64,000 nucleotides of DNA from Blattabacterium sp. (Mastotermes darwiniensis) str. MADAR. Lineage in GTDB: Bacteria > Bacteroidota > Bacteroidia > Flavobacteriales > Blattabacteriaceae. The stretch spans positions 523,249-587,248 of the forward strand of contig NC_016146.1 in the NCBI RefSeq assembly GCF_000233435.1, given 5' to 3'. A program made the translations under genes and the position numbers. Positions 19,493 through 28,788 of the stretch are shown one piece after another; the stretch's first letter is position 1; each line of letters opens with the position of its first letter. The notes under the pieces are model-generated. The model was given only the letters and a program-made list of their open reading frames with translations, ran no database searches and was not told the DNA's origin.

Positions 19493-22087
19493 TTATTGTG
19501 CTGGTTCTGATTGTCTGAAAACAATACCTTTTTCTTTAAAAAAATCTACTAAAATCTTATGACGATCGTGGATTCTTCCTTTAAGAATTTCTTTAGAAAG
19601 ATTATTTAGAATATCATGTTGAATCACTCTTTTTAATGGTCTAGCACCAAAATGAGGGTCAAAACCTTTTTCAGATAAATAATCTATCGCTTCATTAGTA
19701 GCTTCCATACAAATATTTTTATTCCATAACAATTTTTCCAATTTTTTCATTTGCAATTTTACAATATCTCTAATCTCTTTCCTGGTAAGAGGTTTGAATA
19801 GAATAATTTCATCAATACGATTAATGAATTCTGGTCTAACTATATTCTTTAACAAATCTATTAAAGCATTTTTTGTTTTTTCCATTCCATTGGTTAATTG
19901 ATCTTGAATAATATCCGCACCTACATTAGAGGTCATGATGATAATGGTGTTTTTAAAATTTACTGTACGACCTTTATTATCTGTCAACCTTCCATCATCT
20001 AAAACCTGTAACAATATATTAAATATATCAGAATGTGCTTTTTCTATTTCATCTAATAAAATAACCGAATAAGGTCTACGACGTATAGATTCTGTTAATT
20101 GTCCACTTTCATCATATCCTATATATCCAGGAGGAGCTCCAATAAGTCTACTTACAGAATGACGTTCTTGATATTCACTCATATCTATACGGACCATATT
20201 ATTTTCATTGTCAAAAAGATATTCTGCTAACGTTTTAGCAAGTTCTGTTTTTCCTATACCTGTACTGCCCATAAAAAGAAAAGATCCTATAGGTTTTTTT
20301 TCATCTTGAAGTCCTGCTCTGGAACGTCGTATAGCATCGGAAATAGATTGTATAGCCTCATTTTGACCTATTACCCTTCTGTGCAATTCTTTTTCCAAAC
20401 ACAATAATTTTTCTTTTTCGCTTTGCAACATTTTAGTAATCGGAATTCCAGTCCACTTAGAAACAACCTGAGCTATATCTTCTTTGGAGACTTCTTCCTG
20501 AATCATTTTTTTTCCTTTACATTCCTTTTTTTTTAATTCTATTTCAAATGATTTTACCTTATTTTCTTCTTCTTTTATTTTTCCATATCTCAACTCAGCT
20601 ACTTTCCCATAATCTCCTGATCTTTCCGCTTGTTCAGCTTCAAATCTAAAATTTTCTATTTTATCCTTAGATTTTTGTATTCCTTCAACCAAATCTTTTT
20701 CACTTTGCCATTGAGCTTGTAATTGCATTCTTTCTTCATTCAATTTAGACAATTCTTTTTTTAAGGAAACTAATTGTTTTTCATCATTTTCTCTTTTAAT
20801 GGCTTCTATTTGTATTTCCATTTGCATAATTTTCCTATGTAAAACATCTAATTCTTCTGGTTTAGAGTTTATTTCCATTCTTAATTTTGAAGCCGATTCA
20901 TCAATAAGGTCAATAGCTTTATCTGGTAAAAAACGTTCGTTGATATAACGTTGAGATAATTCTACGGCAGCAATAATAGACTCATCTTTAATTCTTACTT
21001 TGTGATGACTTTCATATTTTTCTTTAATTCCACGCAATATAGAAATAGCATCTGTCACAGATGGTTCATCAACATATACCTGTTGAAATCTTCTTTCTAA
21101 GGCTTTATCTATCCTAAAGTATTTTTGATATTCGTTCAAAGTAGTGGCTCCTATAGCACGAAGTTCTCCTCTTGCTAGAGCCGGTTTTAAAATATTTGCA
21201 GCATCCATCGATCCTTCTCCACCTCCTGCACTGACAAGTGTATGGATTTCATCAATAAATAAAATAATCTCTCCATCTGAGGAAGTCACTTCTTTAACAA
21301 CGGATTTTAAACGTTCTTCAAATTCTCCTTTGTATTTAGCTCCTGCAATAAGAGAAGCCATATCTAAAGAAAAAACTTGTTTATTCTTTAAATTATCTGG
21401 AATATCTCCATTAATAATTCTATGTGCTAAACCTTCAGCTATTGCTGTTTTTCCAACCCCTGGCTCTCCAATTAGAATAGGATTATTTTTTGTTCTTCTA
21501 GATAATATTTGTAAAACTCTACGTATTTCCTCATCACGTCCAATAACAGGATCTAATTTTCCTTTATTAGCCCATTCATTAAGATTTTTTGCATATTTTT
21601 CTAGAGAATTATAAGTACTTTCTGCTGTTTGAGAGACTACATTCCCACTTTTTTTTCTGACATTTTCAATCAATTTTCGTATTTTATTTTCGTTAAATCC
21701 TTGATTTTTTAAAAGTTTAGATGTTTCGTCCGAATTCATAAAAATAGCATAGAAAATATGTTCGATAGAAATAAATTCATCTTTCAAAAAATATGCATAA
21801 TTTTCTGCTGCATTAAACATTCTTGTAGAATGATTACTAAAATGTTGAGTAATAGGTTGACTCACTACTCTAGGATAAGAAGATATAATCTTATCCAATT
21901 CTATCATTATTACTTCACGATTTATATTCAATTTTTTGAAAAAATAAGGAATAAGGTTTTCCTCTATTTTTAATAAAGCCTTCAAAATATGCGAATTTTC
22001 AATAGATGGTTGATTATTCATTAAAGCAATACGTTGTGCCTCTTGGATCACCTCTTGAGATTTTAGAGTAAATTTATTCAAGTTCAT
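19493..22087 (-). CDS. clpB: ATP-dependent disaggregase ClpB
   Basis: Hsp100 unfoldase that rescues aggregated proteins with DnaK. 864 residues, full length. The Clp-N repeat domain is at 1-150. AAA-1 has Walker A GEPGVGKT near 207-214. The coiled-coil M domain runs about 400-530 (ELSKLNEERMQLQAQWQSEK). AAA-2 has GSTGIGKTELAKT, and the D2-small domain has FDPHFGARPLKRVIQ. Convergent with tyrS. Its retention in a reduced genome fits the high chaperone demand of endosymbionts. Confidence 0.98.
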   Translation of the reverse strand: MNLNKFTLKSQEVIQEAQRIALMNNQPSIENSHILKALLKIEENLIPYFFKKLNINREVIMIELDKIISSYPRVVSQPITQHFSNHSTRMFNAAENYAYFLKDEFISIEHIFYAIFMNSDETSKLLKNQGFNENKIRKLIENVRKKSGNVVSQTAESTYNSLEKYAKNLNEWANKGKLDPVIGRDEEIRRVLQILSRRTKNNPILIGEPGVGKTAIAEGLAHRIINGDIPDNLKNKQVFSLDMASLIAGAKYKGEFEERLKSVVKEVTSSDGEIILFIDEIHTLVSAGGGEGSMDAANILKPALARGELRAIGATTLNEYQKYFRIDKALERRFQQVYVDEPSVTDAISILRGIKEKYESHHKVRIKDESIIAAVELSQRYINERFLPDKAIDLIDESASKLRMEINSKPEELDVLHRKIMQMEIQIEAIKRENDEKQLVSLKKELSKLNEERMQLQAQWQSEKDLVEGIQKSKDKIENFRFEAEQAERSGDYGKVAELRYGKIKEEENKVKSFEIELKKKECKGKKMIQEEVSKEDIAQVVSKWTGIPITKMLQSEKEKLLCLEKELHRRVIGQNEAIQSISDAIRRSRAGLQDEKKPIGSFLFMGSTGIGKTELAKTLAEYLFDNENNMVRIDMSEYQERHSVSRLIGAPPGYIGYDESGQLTESIRRRPYSVILLDEIEKAHSDIFNILLQVLDDGRLTDNKGRTVNFKNTIIIMTSNVGADIIQDQLTNGMEKTKNALIDLLKNIVRPEFINRIDEIILFKPLTRKEIRDIVKLQMKKLEKLLWNKNICMEATNEAIDYLSEKGFDPHFGARPLKRVIQHDILNNLSKEILKGRIHDRHKILVDFFKEKGIVFRQSEPAQ

Positions 22088-22220
22088 ATTATATTTTTTT
22101 TAAACAATAATTAATGGAAAAACGCTAAGATATGGAATGATTTTATAATTGATCATTAAGTTCTTTTCATCAAAAATTTTACTTCGTTTTTTTTATGAAA
22201 ATATTTATTATTTTCGTATC

Positions 22221-23312
22221 ATGACAATAATAAACAAAGAAGAAATACAATCCATTTCTAAAAAAATTAATAGAATTTATGATCTACTGAACATTGAAAA
22301 AATAAAAGATTTTATTGATAACGAACAAAAGAAGATCTCAAATCCTAATTTTTGGAAAAACTCTAAAAAGGAATCAAAAAATTTCATCAAACGTTTTAAT
22401 TCTATGAAAACGTGTATGCAAAATTTTTTTGAATTAAAAAATTCTCTAGAAGAATTAGAAATTATCTTTTCTCTTTCTAAAGAAGAAAATCTAGAAAAAG
22501 AACTTAAAATTCAATTTATTAAAACTAAAAAATTATTAGACGATATAGAATTAAAAAATCTTTTTCAAGACAACGAAGACTATTATAATGCTATATTGCA
22601 AATTTCTTCTGGAGCAGGAGGTACGGAAAGTTGTGATTGGACTTCTATGTTAATGAGAATGTATACAATGTGGGCAGAAAAAAAAAAATATTCGGTTAAA
22701 AATATCCATCTCATCCATGGAGATATTACAGGAATAAAAACCGTTACTCTAGAATTTAACGGAATATATGCTTTTGGATATCTAAAAGGAGAAAATGGAG
22801 TACATAGATTAATACGGATATCTCCATTTGACAATAATTCAAAACGTCATACATCTTTTTCTTCTGTTTATGTGTATCCTTTAGTAGATAAAAAGGTAGA
22901 AGTTGAGGTAAAATCATCCGATATTCATTGGGAAACTTTTCGTTCTTCTGGAGCAGGAGGACAAAATGTAAATAAAGTAGAAACTGGAGTACGACTACGT
23001 CATATCCCAACGGGTATCGTTATTGAGAATACAGAATCTCGTTCACAAATACAAAACAGACAAAAAGCTTTACAACTTTTGAAATCCAGATTATTTGAGA
23101 TAGAATTAAAAAAAAGAAATGAAAGAAAAAACAAAATAGAATCTGAAAAAAAAAAAATAGAATGGGGATCTCAAATACGAAATTATATTATGCATCCTTA
23201 CAAATTGGTAAAGGATTTGCGAACAGGTTATGAAACTACAAATATTAACTCGGTCATGAATGGAGAAATAGATATTTTTTTGAAAAAATTCCTAATGTAT
23301 AAAAAAAAATAG
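22221..23312 (+). CDS. prfB: Peptide chain release factor 2, no programmed frameshift
   Basis: Releases peptides at UGA and UAA stops. 363 residues from the ATG at 22221. The same frame is open upstream to a TTG at 22149, but the extra 24 residues (MIIKFFSSKILLRFFYENIY and so on) do not resemble RF2. The SPF-type codon recognition loop is in RISPFDNNSKRHTSF. GAGGQNVNKVETG holds the GGQ catalytic loop near 246-248. The early region where many bacteria have an in-frame CTT-TGA shift site reads straight through as YDLLNIEK, so expression needs no frameshift. It is followed by a hairpin and then speA. Confidence 0.95.
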   Translation: MTIINKEEIQSISKKINRIYDLLNIEKIKDFIDNEQKKISNPNFWKNSKKESKNFIKRFNSMKTCMQNFFELKNSLEELEIIFSLSKEENLEKELKIQFIKTKKLLDDIELKNLFQDNEDYYNAILQISSGAGGTESCDWTSMLMRMYTMWAEKKKYSVKNIHLIHGDITGIKTVTLEFNGIYAFGYLKGENGVHRLIRISPFDNNSKRHTSFSSVYVYPLVDKKVEVEVKSSDIHWETFRSSGAGGQNVNKVETGVRLRHIPTGIVIENTESRSQIQNRQKALQLLKSRLFEIELKKRNERKNKIESEKKKIEWGSQIRNYIMHPYKLVKDLRTGYETTNINSVMNGEIDIFLKKFLMYKKK

Positions 23313-23328
23313 AATTTTTATTCTATTT
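23307..23328 (+). terminator. Hairpin at the end of prfB
   Basis: AAATAGAAT, loop TTTT, ATTCTATTT: a nine-base perfect stem that includes the prfB TAG stop. It is AT-rich and lacks a long U tract. It could end prfB transcripts or protect the 3' end before speA. Confidence 0.4.
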
Positions 23329-23398
23329 CAAAATTAATTCCTATTTGATTATTAGTTTCACTCAATTAGATCCAATCTTTGATTTTCCTATTCATTCA

Positions 23399-24790
23399 AT
23401 GAAAATTCGATATTCTGATCTTATAGATCAAACCTTTGATTTTCCTACAGAGGAGTTTACCATTAAAAATAATTTTTTAGAATTTCATGGAATTCCATTG
23501 ATGGATCTTATTCAAAGATATGGGACTCCTTTAAAATTTACTTATTTACCAAAAATTTCTCAAAACATAAAAAAAGCTAGAAAATGGTTTAAAAAAGCAA
23601 TCGATTCCAATCGATACAATAACAAGTATACTTATTGCTATTGTACAAAAAGTTCTCATTTTTCTTTTGTATTGGAGGAAGTATTAAAAAATAATATTAG
23701 TATTGAAACTTCATATGCTTATGATATAGAAATTATTAAAAATCTTTATCAAAAAGGAAAAACCAGCAAAAATATTGAAGTTATTTGTAACGGATTCAAA
23801 ACTCATAATTATATAGAAAATATATCGGAATTAATTAATAATGGATTTTGCAATACTATTCCTATATTAGATAATTCCGATGAATTAGAAAAATTGAGTT
23901 TTTTTATTCATTATCCATTTAAATTAGGCATACGAATAGCTTCTGAAGAAGAACCAAAATTTGAATTTTATACCTCTCGACTAGGAATAGGATATAAAGA
24001 TATCCTTGTTTTTTACTTGAACCAAATAAAAAACAATCCAAAAGTAGAACTAAAAATGTTACACTTCTTTATCAATACTGGAATCAAAGACACTGCTTAT
24101 TATTGGAATGAACTTTTTAAATGTTTACATATTTATGCTAGATTAAAAAAAATAGCTCCTGAATTAGATATATTAAATATAGGAGGAGGTTTTCCTATCA
24201 AAACATCGATGTCCTTTAAATATGATTATGAATACATGACCAATGAAATTGTCTATCGAATCAAAAAATTTTGTCAAGAAGAAAATGTTTCAGAGCCCCA
24301 TATATATACAGAATTTGGAGCTTATACAGTAGGAGAAAGTGGAGGAATTATCTATAAAATACTTAGTCAAAAGAAACAAAATGATAGAGAAAAATGGAAC
24401 ATGATAGATAGTTCCTTTATGACTACTCTTCCCGATACTTGGGCTATCAGTCGTAGATTTATCATGATGGCTATAAATCGTTGGGATGATTCTTATGAAA
24501 GAGTATTTTTAGGGGGCCTAACATGTGATAGTGATGATTATTATAATTCAGAACAACATATGAATGCTATATATCTTCCTTGCTTCCGTGAAAAAATCCC
24601 ACTTTACATTGGATTCTTTAATACTGGAGCCTATCAAGATACAATAAGTGGATACGGAGGAGTCCATCACTGTTTAATTCCACAACCAATTCATATTTTG
24701 ATCAATCATGATGAAAAAAAAAACTTAGTGTATAGAATTTTTCGATACTCTCAAAGTCCTAAAGAAATATTAAAAATATTAGGTTATTAA
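23399..24790 (+). CDS. speA: Biosynthetic arginine decarboxylase
   Basis: PLP enzyme that converts arginine to agmatine plus CO2. About 463 residues from the ATG at 23399 (MKIRYSDLIDQTFDFP), matching the shorter Bacteroidota form. A TTG at 23345 would add 18 residues and is unlikely. CYCTKSSHFSFVLEE carries the PLP lysine. The glycine-rich phosphate-binding stretch is LDILNIGGGFPIK, and LGGLTCDSDDYY holds a catalytic Cys-Asp. It is followed 14 bases later by agmatinase, so the pair makes putrescine and urea. Confidence 0.93.
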   Translation: MKIRYSDLIDQTFDFPTEEFTIKNNFLEFHGIPLMDLIQRYGTPLKFTYLPKISQNIKKARKWFKKAIDSNRYNNKYTYCYCTKSSHFSFVLEEVLKNNISIETSYAYDIEIIKNLYQKGKTSKNIEVICNGFKTHNYIENISELINNGFCNTIPILDNSDELEKLSFFIHYPFKLGIRIASEEEPKFEFYTSRLGIGYKDILVFYLNQIKNNPKVELKMLHFFINTGIKDTAYYWNELFKCLHIYARLKKIAPELDILNIGGGFPIKTSMSFKYDYEYMTNEIVYRIKKFCQEENVSEPHIYTEFGAYTVGESGGIIYKILSQKKQNDREKWNMIDSSFMTTLPDTWAISRRFIMMAINRWDDSYERVFLGGLTCDSDDYYNSEQHMNAIYLPCFREKIPLYIGFFNTGAYQDTISGYGGVHHCLIPQPIHILINHDEKKNLVYRIFRYSQSPKEILKILGY

Positions 24791-24804
24791 AAAATATTTT
24801 TTTT

Positions 24805-25656
24805 ATGAAAAAAAAAACTTTTGCTGGTATTCCTAAAAAATATGCTACTCTTGAAAAATCACAAATAGTACTAATACCAGTTCCGTATGATTCTACTGAA
24901 ACATGGAAAAAAGGATCTAATAGAGGACCTGAAGCTTTTTTATCTGCATCGGAACATATGGAATTGTATGATATAGAAACAGATTCAGAAGTATACAAAA
25001 AAGGAATTTTTCTTGCTGCTCCTATTGGAAATACTTCATTATCGTCTAATAAAATGATAGAAAAAGTATATCACACTACCAAGAAGTATCTTTTAAAAGA
25101 AAAATTTGTAACTCTCATAGGAGGAGAACATTCTATATCCATAGGAAGTATTCGAGCATTTGGAGAAAAATATACAGATATGAGCATCCTTCACATGGAT
25201 GCACATACAGATTTACGTCCTAAATACAATGGAAATCCTTACAATCATGCTTGTTCTATGTTTGAAGCCTCAAAAAAATATCCACTGATACAGATAGGAA
25301 TTCGTAGTATGGATGTACTAGAAAAAAAGTATATTCAAAATGAAAATATTTTTTATTTTCATAAAATCTATCAAAATGATTCATGGATGAAGGAAGCTAT
25401 TCAAAGATTATCACAAAATGTATTTATAAGTATAGATATAGATGTATTTGATCCAAGTATAGCTCCTTCTACAGGAACTCCAGAACCAGGAGGTTTTTTT
25501 TGGTACGAAATATTAAAATTTTTTCGAATGGTTTTCGAAAATAAAAAAATTATAGGATTTGATATTGTTGAACTTTTACCAAATAAAAAAGATTACTCCA
25601 CAGATTTTTTATCCGTTAAACTTTACTATAAATTATTATCATATAAATACTACTAA
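24805..25656 (+). CDS. speB: Agmatinase (ureohydrolase family)
   Basis: Hydrolyses agmatine to putrescine and urea with a dinuclear manganese site. 283 residues. The metal ligands are in GGEHSISIG, HMDAHTDLR and SIDIDVFDPS. Agmatinase is preferred over arginase because it directly follows arginine decarboxylase, though the families are close. The urea could feed a urease elsewhere in the genome, as known for cockroach symbionts; no urease lies in this window. cmk follows after three bases. Confidence 0.9.
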   Translation: MKKKTFAGIPKKYATLEKSQIVLIPVPYDSTETWKKGSNRGPEAFLSASEHMELYDIETDSEVYKKGIFLAAPIGNTSLSSNKMIEKVYHTTKKYLLKEKFVTLIGGEHSISIGSIRAFGEKYTDMSILHMDAHTDLRPKYNGNPYNHACSMFEASKKYPLIQIGIRSMDVLEKKYIQNENIFYFHKIYQNDSWMKEAIQRLSQNVFISIDIDVFDPSIAPSTGTPEPGGFFWYEILKFFRMVFENKKIIGFDIVELLPNKKDYSTDFLSVKLYYKLLSYKYY

Positions 25657-25659
25657 ATA

Positions 25660-26361
25660 ATGAATCAAAAAATAATTATATCCATAGATGGATATTCCGC
25701 TTCTGGAAAAAGTTCTTTGGCTCAAGAAATTTCTAAAAAATTGAAATACATACATATAGATTCAGGATCTATGTATAGAAGCATAGCTTTATTAGCTATT
25801 AGAAAAAAAATTTTCAATAGCGATTTATGGAATATAAAAAATTTTATTCCTTTTTTGAATAATATCCATTTTCAATTTCAATGGAATAAAAGATTGAATA
25901 GAACAGAAATCCTTTTAAATAAAGAAAATATTCAATCTGAAATACGCTCTATGGAAGTAACCGAAAAAGTTGGTCTAATAGCAAAGATACCAGAAATTAG
26001 AGATAGATTAACAATTATACAAAAAAATTTTGGAAAACAAAAAGGAATTGTCATGGATGGTAGAGATATAGGATATATGATTTTTCCTCAATCAGAATTG
26101 AAAATTTTTCTGAAAGGATCCATAGAAGTTCGTGCCTATAGAAGATATAAAGATCTTAAAAAAAAAGGGAACAAAGTAACCTATGAAGAAATCAGAAAAA
26201 ATCTATTCTATAGAGATATGATGGATATCAATCGTAAAATCTCTCCACTTAAAAAATCTATAGATTCTATAGAAATAGATAACACATTTCTTAGTTTAGA
26301 AAAGCAATTAAACCTAGTTATTCAATTAATAGAAAGTATTTATAAAAAAAAAAAAAAATGA
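25660..26361 (+). CDS. cmk: Cytidylate kinase
   Basis: Phosphorylates CMP and dCMP. 233 residues. P-loop SIDGYSASGKSSLAQ at about 5-19; IDSGSMYRSIALLAI next; VMDGRDIGYMIFP is the family motif near 130. The C-terminus ends in lysines encoded by a 15-A run (26344-26358) that also supplies the A of the fabG ATG, and its TGA overlaps that ATG. Slippage in this run would change the end of the protein. Confidence 0.96.
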   Translation: MNQKIIISIDGYSASGKSSLAQEISKKLKYIHIDSGSMYRSIALLAIRKKIFNSDLWNIKNFIPFLNNIHFQFQWNKRLNRTEILLNKENIQSEIRSMEVTEKVGLIAKIPEIRDRLTIIQKNFGKQKGIVMDGRDIGYMIFPQSELKIFLKGSIEVRAYRRYKDLKKKGNKVTYEEIRKNLFYRDMMDINRKISPLKKSIDSIEIDNTFLSLEKQLNLVIQLIESIYKKKKK

Positions 26362-27092
26362 AACTTTTAAATGGAAAAATAGCAATAGTTACAGGCGGTT
26401 CAGGAGACATTGGAAAATATATTGTGAGAACATTTGTCCAACATGGAGCGTATGTTATTTTTACATTTTTTTCATCAAAAAATAATGCAATAAAATTATC
26501 CTACGAATTGAAAAATTCTGTTAGTTATTACGAAATTGATCTCAAAAATTTAGACTCTTCAAAAATTTTTGTTAAAAAAATTACAGATAAATTTGGTCGT
26601 ATAGATATATTGGTAAACAATGCAGGAATAATAAGAGATAATTTTTTATTGAAAATGTCGGAAAAAGATTGGGATGAGGTTATTCGAACTAATATTTATT
26701 CGGTTTTTAATTTAACAAAATATGTAATATTTCCTATGATTAAACAAAAAAATGGCAGCATTATTAATATGAGTTCTGTTGTAGGGATAACAGGAAATAT
26801 TGGACAATCCAATTATGCAGCATCTAAAGCAGGAATTATCGGTTTTACTAAATCAATAGCTAAAGAATTAGGAAAAAAAAATATTCGTTGTAATGTTATA
26901 GCTCCTGGCTATATTTCTACTCAAATGAATTCTCATTTTCAATTTAAAATAAAAGAAGAATGGATTAAAAAAATTCCATTAAGAAGAGCAGGACATCCTC
27001 AAGATGTAGCTAACTGTAGTCTATTTTTGGCTTCTGATTTGTCCAATTATATTACTGGATCTGTATTCAATGTTAATGGTGGAATGATTTAA
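26358..27092 (+). CDS. fabG: 3-oxoacyl-ACP reductase
   Basis: NADPH-dependent reduction of 3-ketoacyl-ACP in fatty acid synthesis. 244 residues, classical short-chain dehydrogenase. TGGSGDIGKYI at about 12-22 is the cofactor loop. NNAGI, then the Ser in NMSSVVG and YAASKAG complete the active site. The C-terminal GSVFNVNGGM is typical of FabG. It overlaps cmk by four bases (ATGA), so translation is probably coupled. Confidence 0.93.
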   Translation: MKLLNGKIAIVTGGSGDIGKYIVRTFVQHGAYVIFTFFSSKNNAIKLSYELKNSVSYYEIDLKNLDSSKIFVKKITDKFGRIDILVNNAGIIRDNFLLKMSEKDWDEVIRTNIYSVFNLTKYVIFPMIKQKNGSIINMSSVVGITGNIGQSNYAASKAGIIGFTKSIAKELGKKNIRCNVIAPGYISTQMNSHFQFKIKEEWIKKIPLRRAGHPQDVANCSLFLASDLSNYITGSVFNVNGGMI

Positions 27093-27102
27093 TTCGTAAA
27101 TA

Positions 27103-28788
27103 ATGTTGTATTCAGATAAAAAGATTGTGCAAAGCTTAGGAGAGATATTGATAGCAAAATCCATTTTTCATATAATAATATCTCCAGGTTCTAGAAACGC
27201 ACCAATAATCATTCACTTTACACAGCATCCATCTTTCAAAACTTATAGCATTGTAGACGAACGTTGTGCTGGTTTTTTCGCTTTAGGAATAGCGCAAAAT
27301 ATAAATAACCCTGTAGTTCTTAGTTGTACTTCTGGATCTTCTGTAGTGAACTATTACCCTGCAGTAATAGAATCATTTTATCAAAATATACCACTTATTT
27401 TTATTACGGCAGATCGTCCTAAGAAAGTTATAGATATTCTTGAAGGACAATCCATTCATCAAGAACATATTTTTAACAACCATGTAATATCCTCTATACA
27501 ATTAACCGAAAATGAATCTAAGTTAGGCTTGTGGTATAACGATAGATTGATTAATGAATCTATTAATAGATGTATTATAAAAAAAAAACCTATACATATT
27601 AATATTCCTTTTTCAGAACCTCTTTATGGAACCACCACTTGCTTACAAGTAAAACCTAAAATTATAAATGTTATACCTGTAAAAAATTATATTGAAAAAA
27701 AAAAGTATTATAAAAAGGAAAAATATATATGGAGAAAATCCAAAAAAAAAATGATTTTACTAGGTTTATACAATCCAGAAAAAAATTTTGAAAAAATTTT
27801 GAAAAAATTAAGCATAGATCCTTCTATAGTTATTTTCACAGAAACTACATCTCATGTATATGGAAAATTATTTTTTTCATGTATAGATCAACTACTTTTT
27901 AGTATGAGAGATAAAGAATGGTTAAATTTGAAACCCAATCTCCTATTAACCGTTGGGGGAAACATTATATCCAAAAAAATAAAATTTTATTTACGAAAAT
28001 ATCCTCCAATGTACCATTGGCATATAGGAGAAAAACTAATAAATTATCCAGATACTTATTACAAATTAACCACTTATTGGCCTATACAACCAGAACTCTT
28101 TTTCAAAATAGTATATGAAAACAATTTACTACAATCATCCAATTATAGATATAAATGGGAAGAATTTAGAAAAGTAAGAAGAAAAAAAAATAATTTCTTT
28201 TTAAGAAAAGAAAAAAGTTTTTCAGATCTTAAAGTTCTATTTCTTATATTCAAATCCATTCCTAATGATTCTGTTTTACAATTAGGAAACAGTACTATAA
28301 TACGGTATTATCAACTTTTTGATAATAAAAAAAAAAATTTTATTAAATCTTATTGTAATAGAGGAACTTCAGGAATAGATGGTTGTGTTTCTACTGCTAT
28401 AGGTTATGCTATTCACAGCAAAAAAATGGTGACATTAATTGTTGGAGATATAAGTTTTTTTTACGATAGCAATGCTTTATGGAATAATTATATACCAAAA
28501 AATTTTCGGATTATACTTATCAATAATGGAGGAGGGAATATTTTTAGATTTATTTCAGAAGGAAAAATTCCTGAAAAAATTTTCAATTTTTTTGAAACCA
28601 AACATTTTTTTACTGCAAAAAAAATTTGTGAAATGCATAATTGGAAATATGAAGTGGTATCGGATAAACTATCCTTGATAAATAGTTTACATGGATTTTG
28701 GAATCCATCAGATCTTCCTTGTCTTTTGGAAATCAATACTAAAAACTCTTCTAATGCAGAAGTATTAAAGAAATATCTATCCTCTTGA
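27103..28788 (+). CDS. menD: SEPHCHC synthase (menaquinone synthesis)
   Basis: Thiamine-diphosphate enzyme that joins isochorismate and 2-oxoglutarate in menaquinone synthesis. 561 residues. The N-terminal IISPGSRNAPI, DERCAGFFALGIA and SCTSGSSVVNYYPAV blocks are diagnostic of MenD. The cofactor region has RGTSGIDGCVSTAIGYA and VGDISFFYDSNALWN. It is the last of the plus-strand run after fabG and converges on the SanA-like gene with a 12-base overlap. It implies a quinone-based respiratory chain. Confidence 0.95.
   Translation: MLYSDKKIVQSLGEILIAKSIFHIIISPGSRNAPIIIHFTQHPSFKTYSIVDERCAGFFALGIAQNINNPVVLSCTSGSSVVNYYPAVIESFYQNIPLIFITADRPKKVIDILEGQSIHQEHIFNNHVISSIQLTENESKLGLWYNDRLINESINRCIIKKKPIHINIPFSEPLYGTTTCLQVKPKIINVIPVKNYIEKKKYYKKEKYIWRKSKKKMILLGLYNPEKNFEKILKKLSIDPSIVIFTETTSHVYGKLFFSCIDQLLFSMRDKEWLNLKPNLLLTVGGNIISKKIKFYLRKYPPMYHWHIGEKLINYPDTYYKLTTYWPIQPELFFKIVYENNLLQSSNYRYKWEEFRKVRRKKNNFFLRKEKSFSDLKVLFLIFKSIPNDSVLQLGNSTIIRYYQLFDNKKKNFIKSYCNRGTSGIDGCVSTAIGYAIHSKKMVTLIVGDISFFYDSNALWNNYIPKNFRIILINNGGGNIFRFISEGKIPEKIFNFFETKHFFTAKKICEMHNWKYEVVSDKLSLINSLHGFWNPSDLPCLLEINTKNSSNAEVLKKYLSS

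Noticed and set aside
21144..21614. Open frame of 156 codons on the plus strand
   Set aside because: Antisense to the first AAA domain of clpB, with no recognisable motif; a shadow frame.
22149..22220. Upstream extension of prfB from a TTG
   Set aside because: The 24 extra residues do not resemble RF2, whereas the ATG at 22221 gives the normal length.
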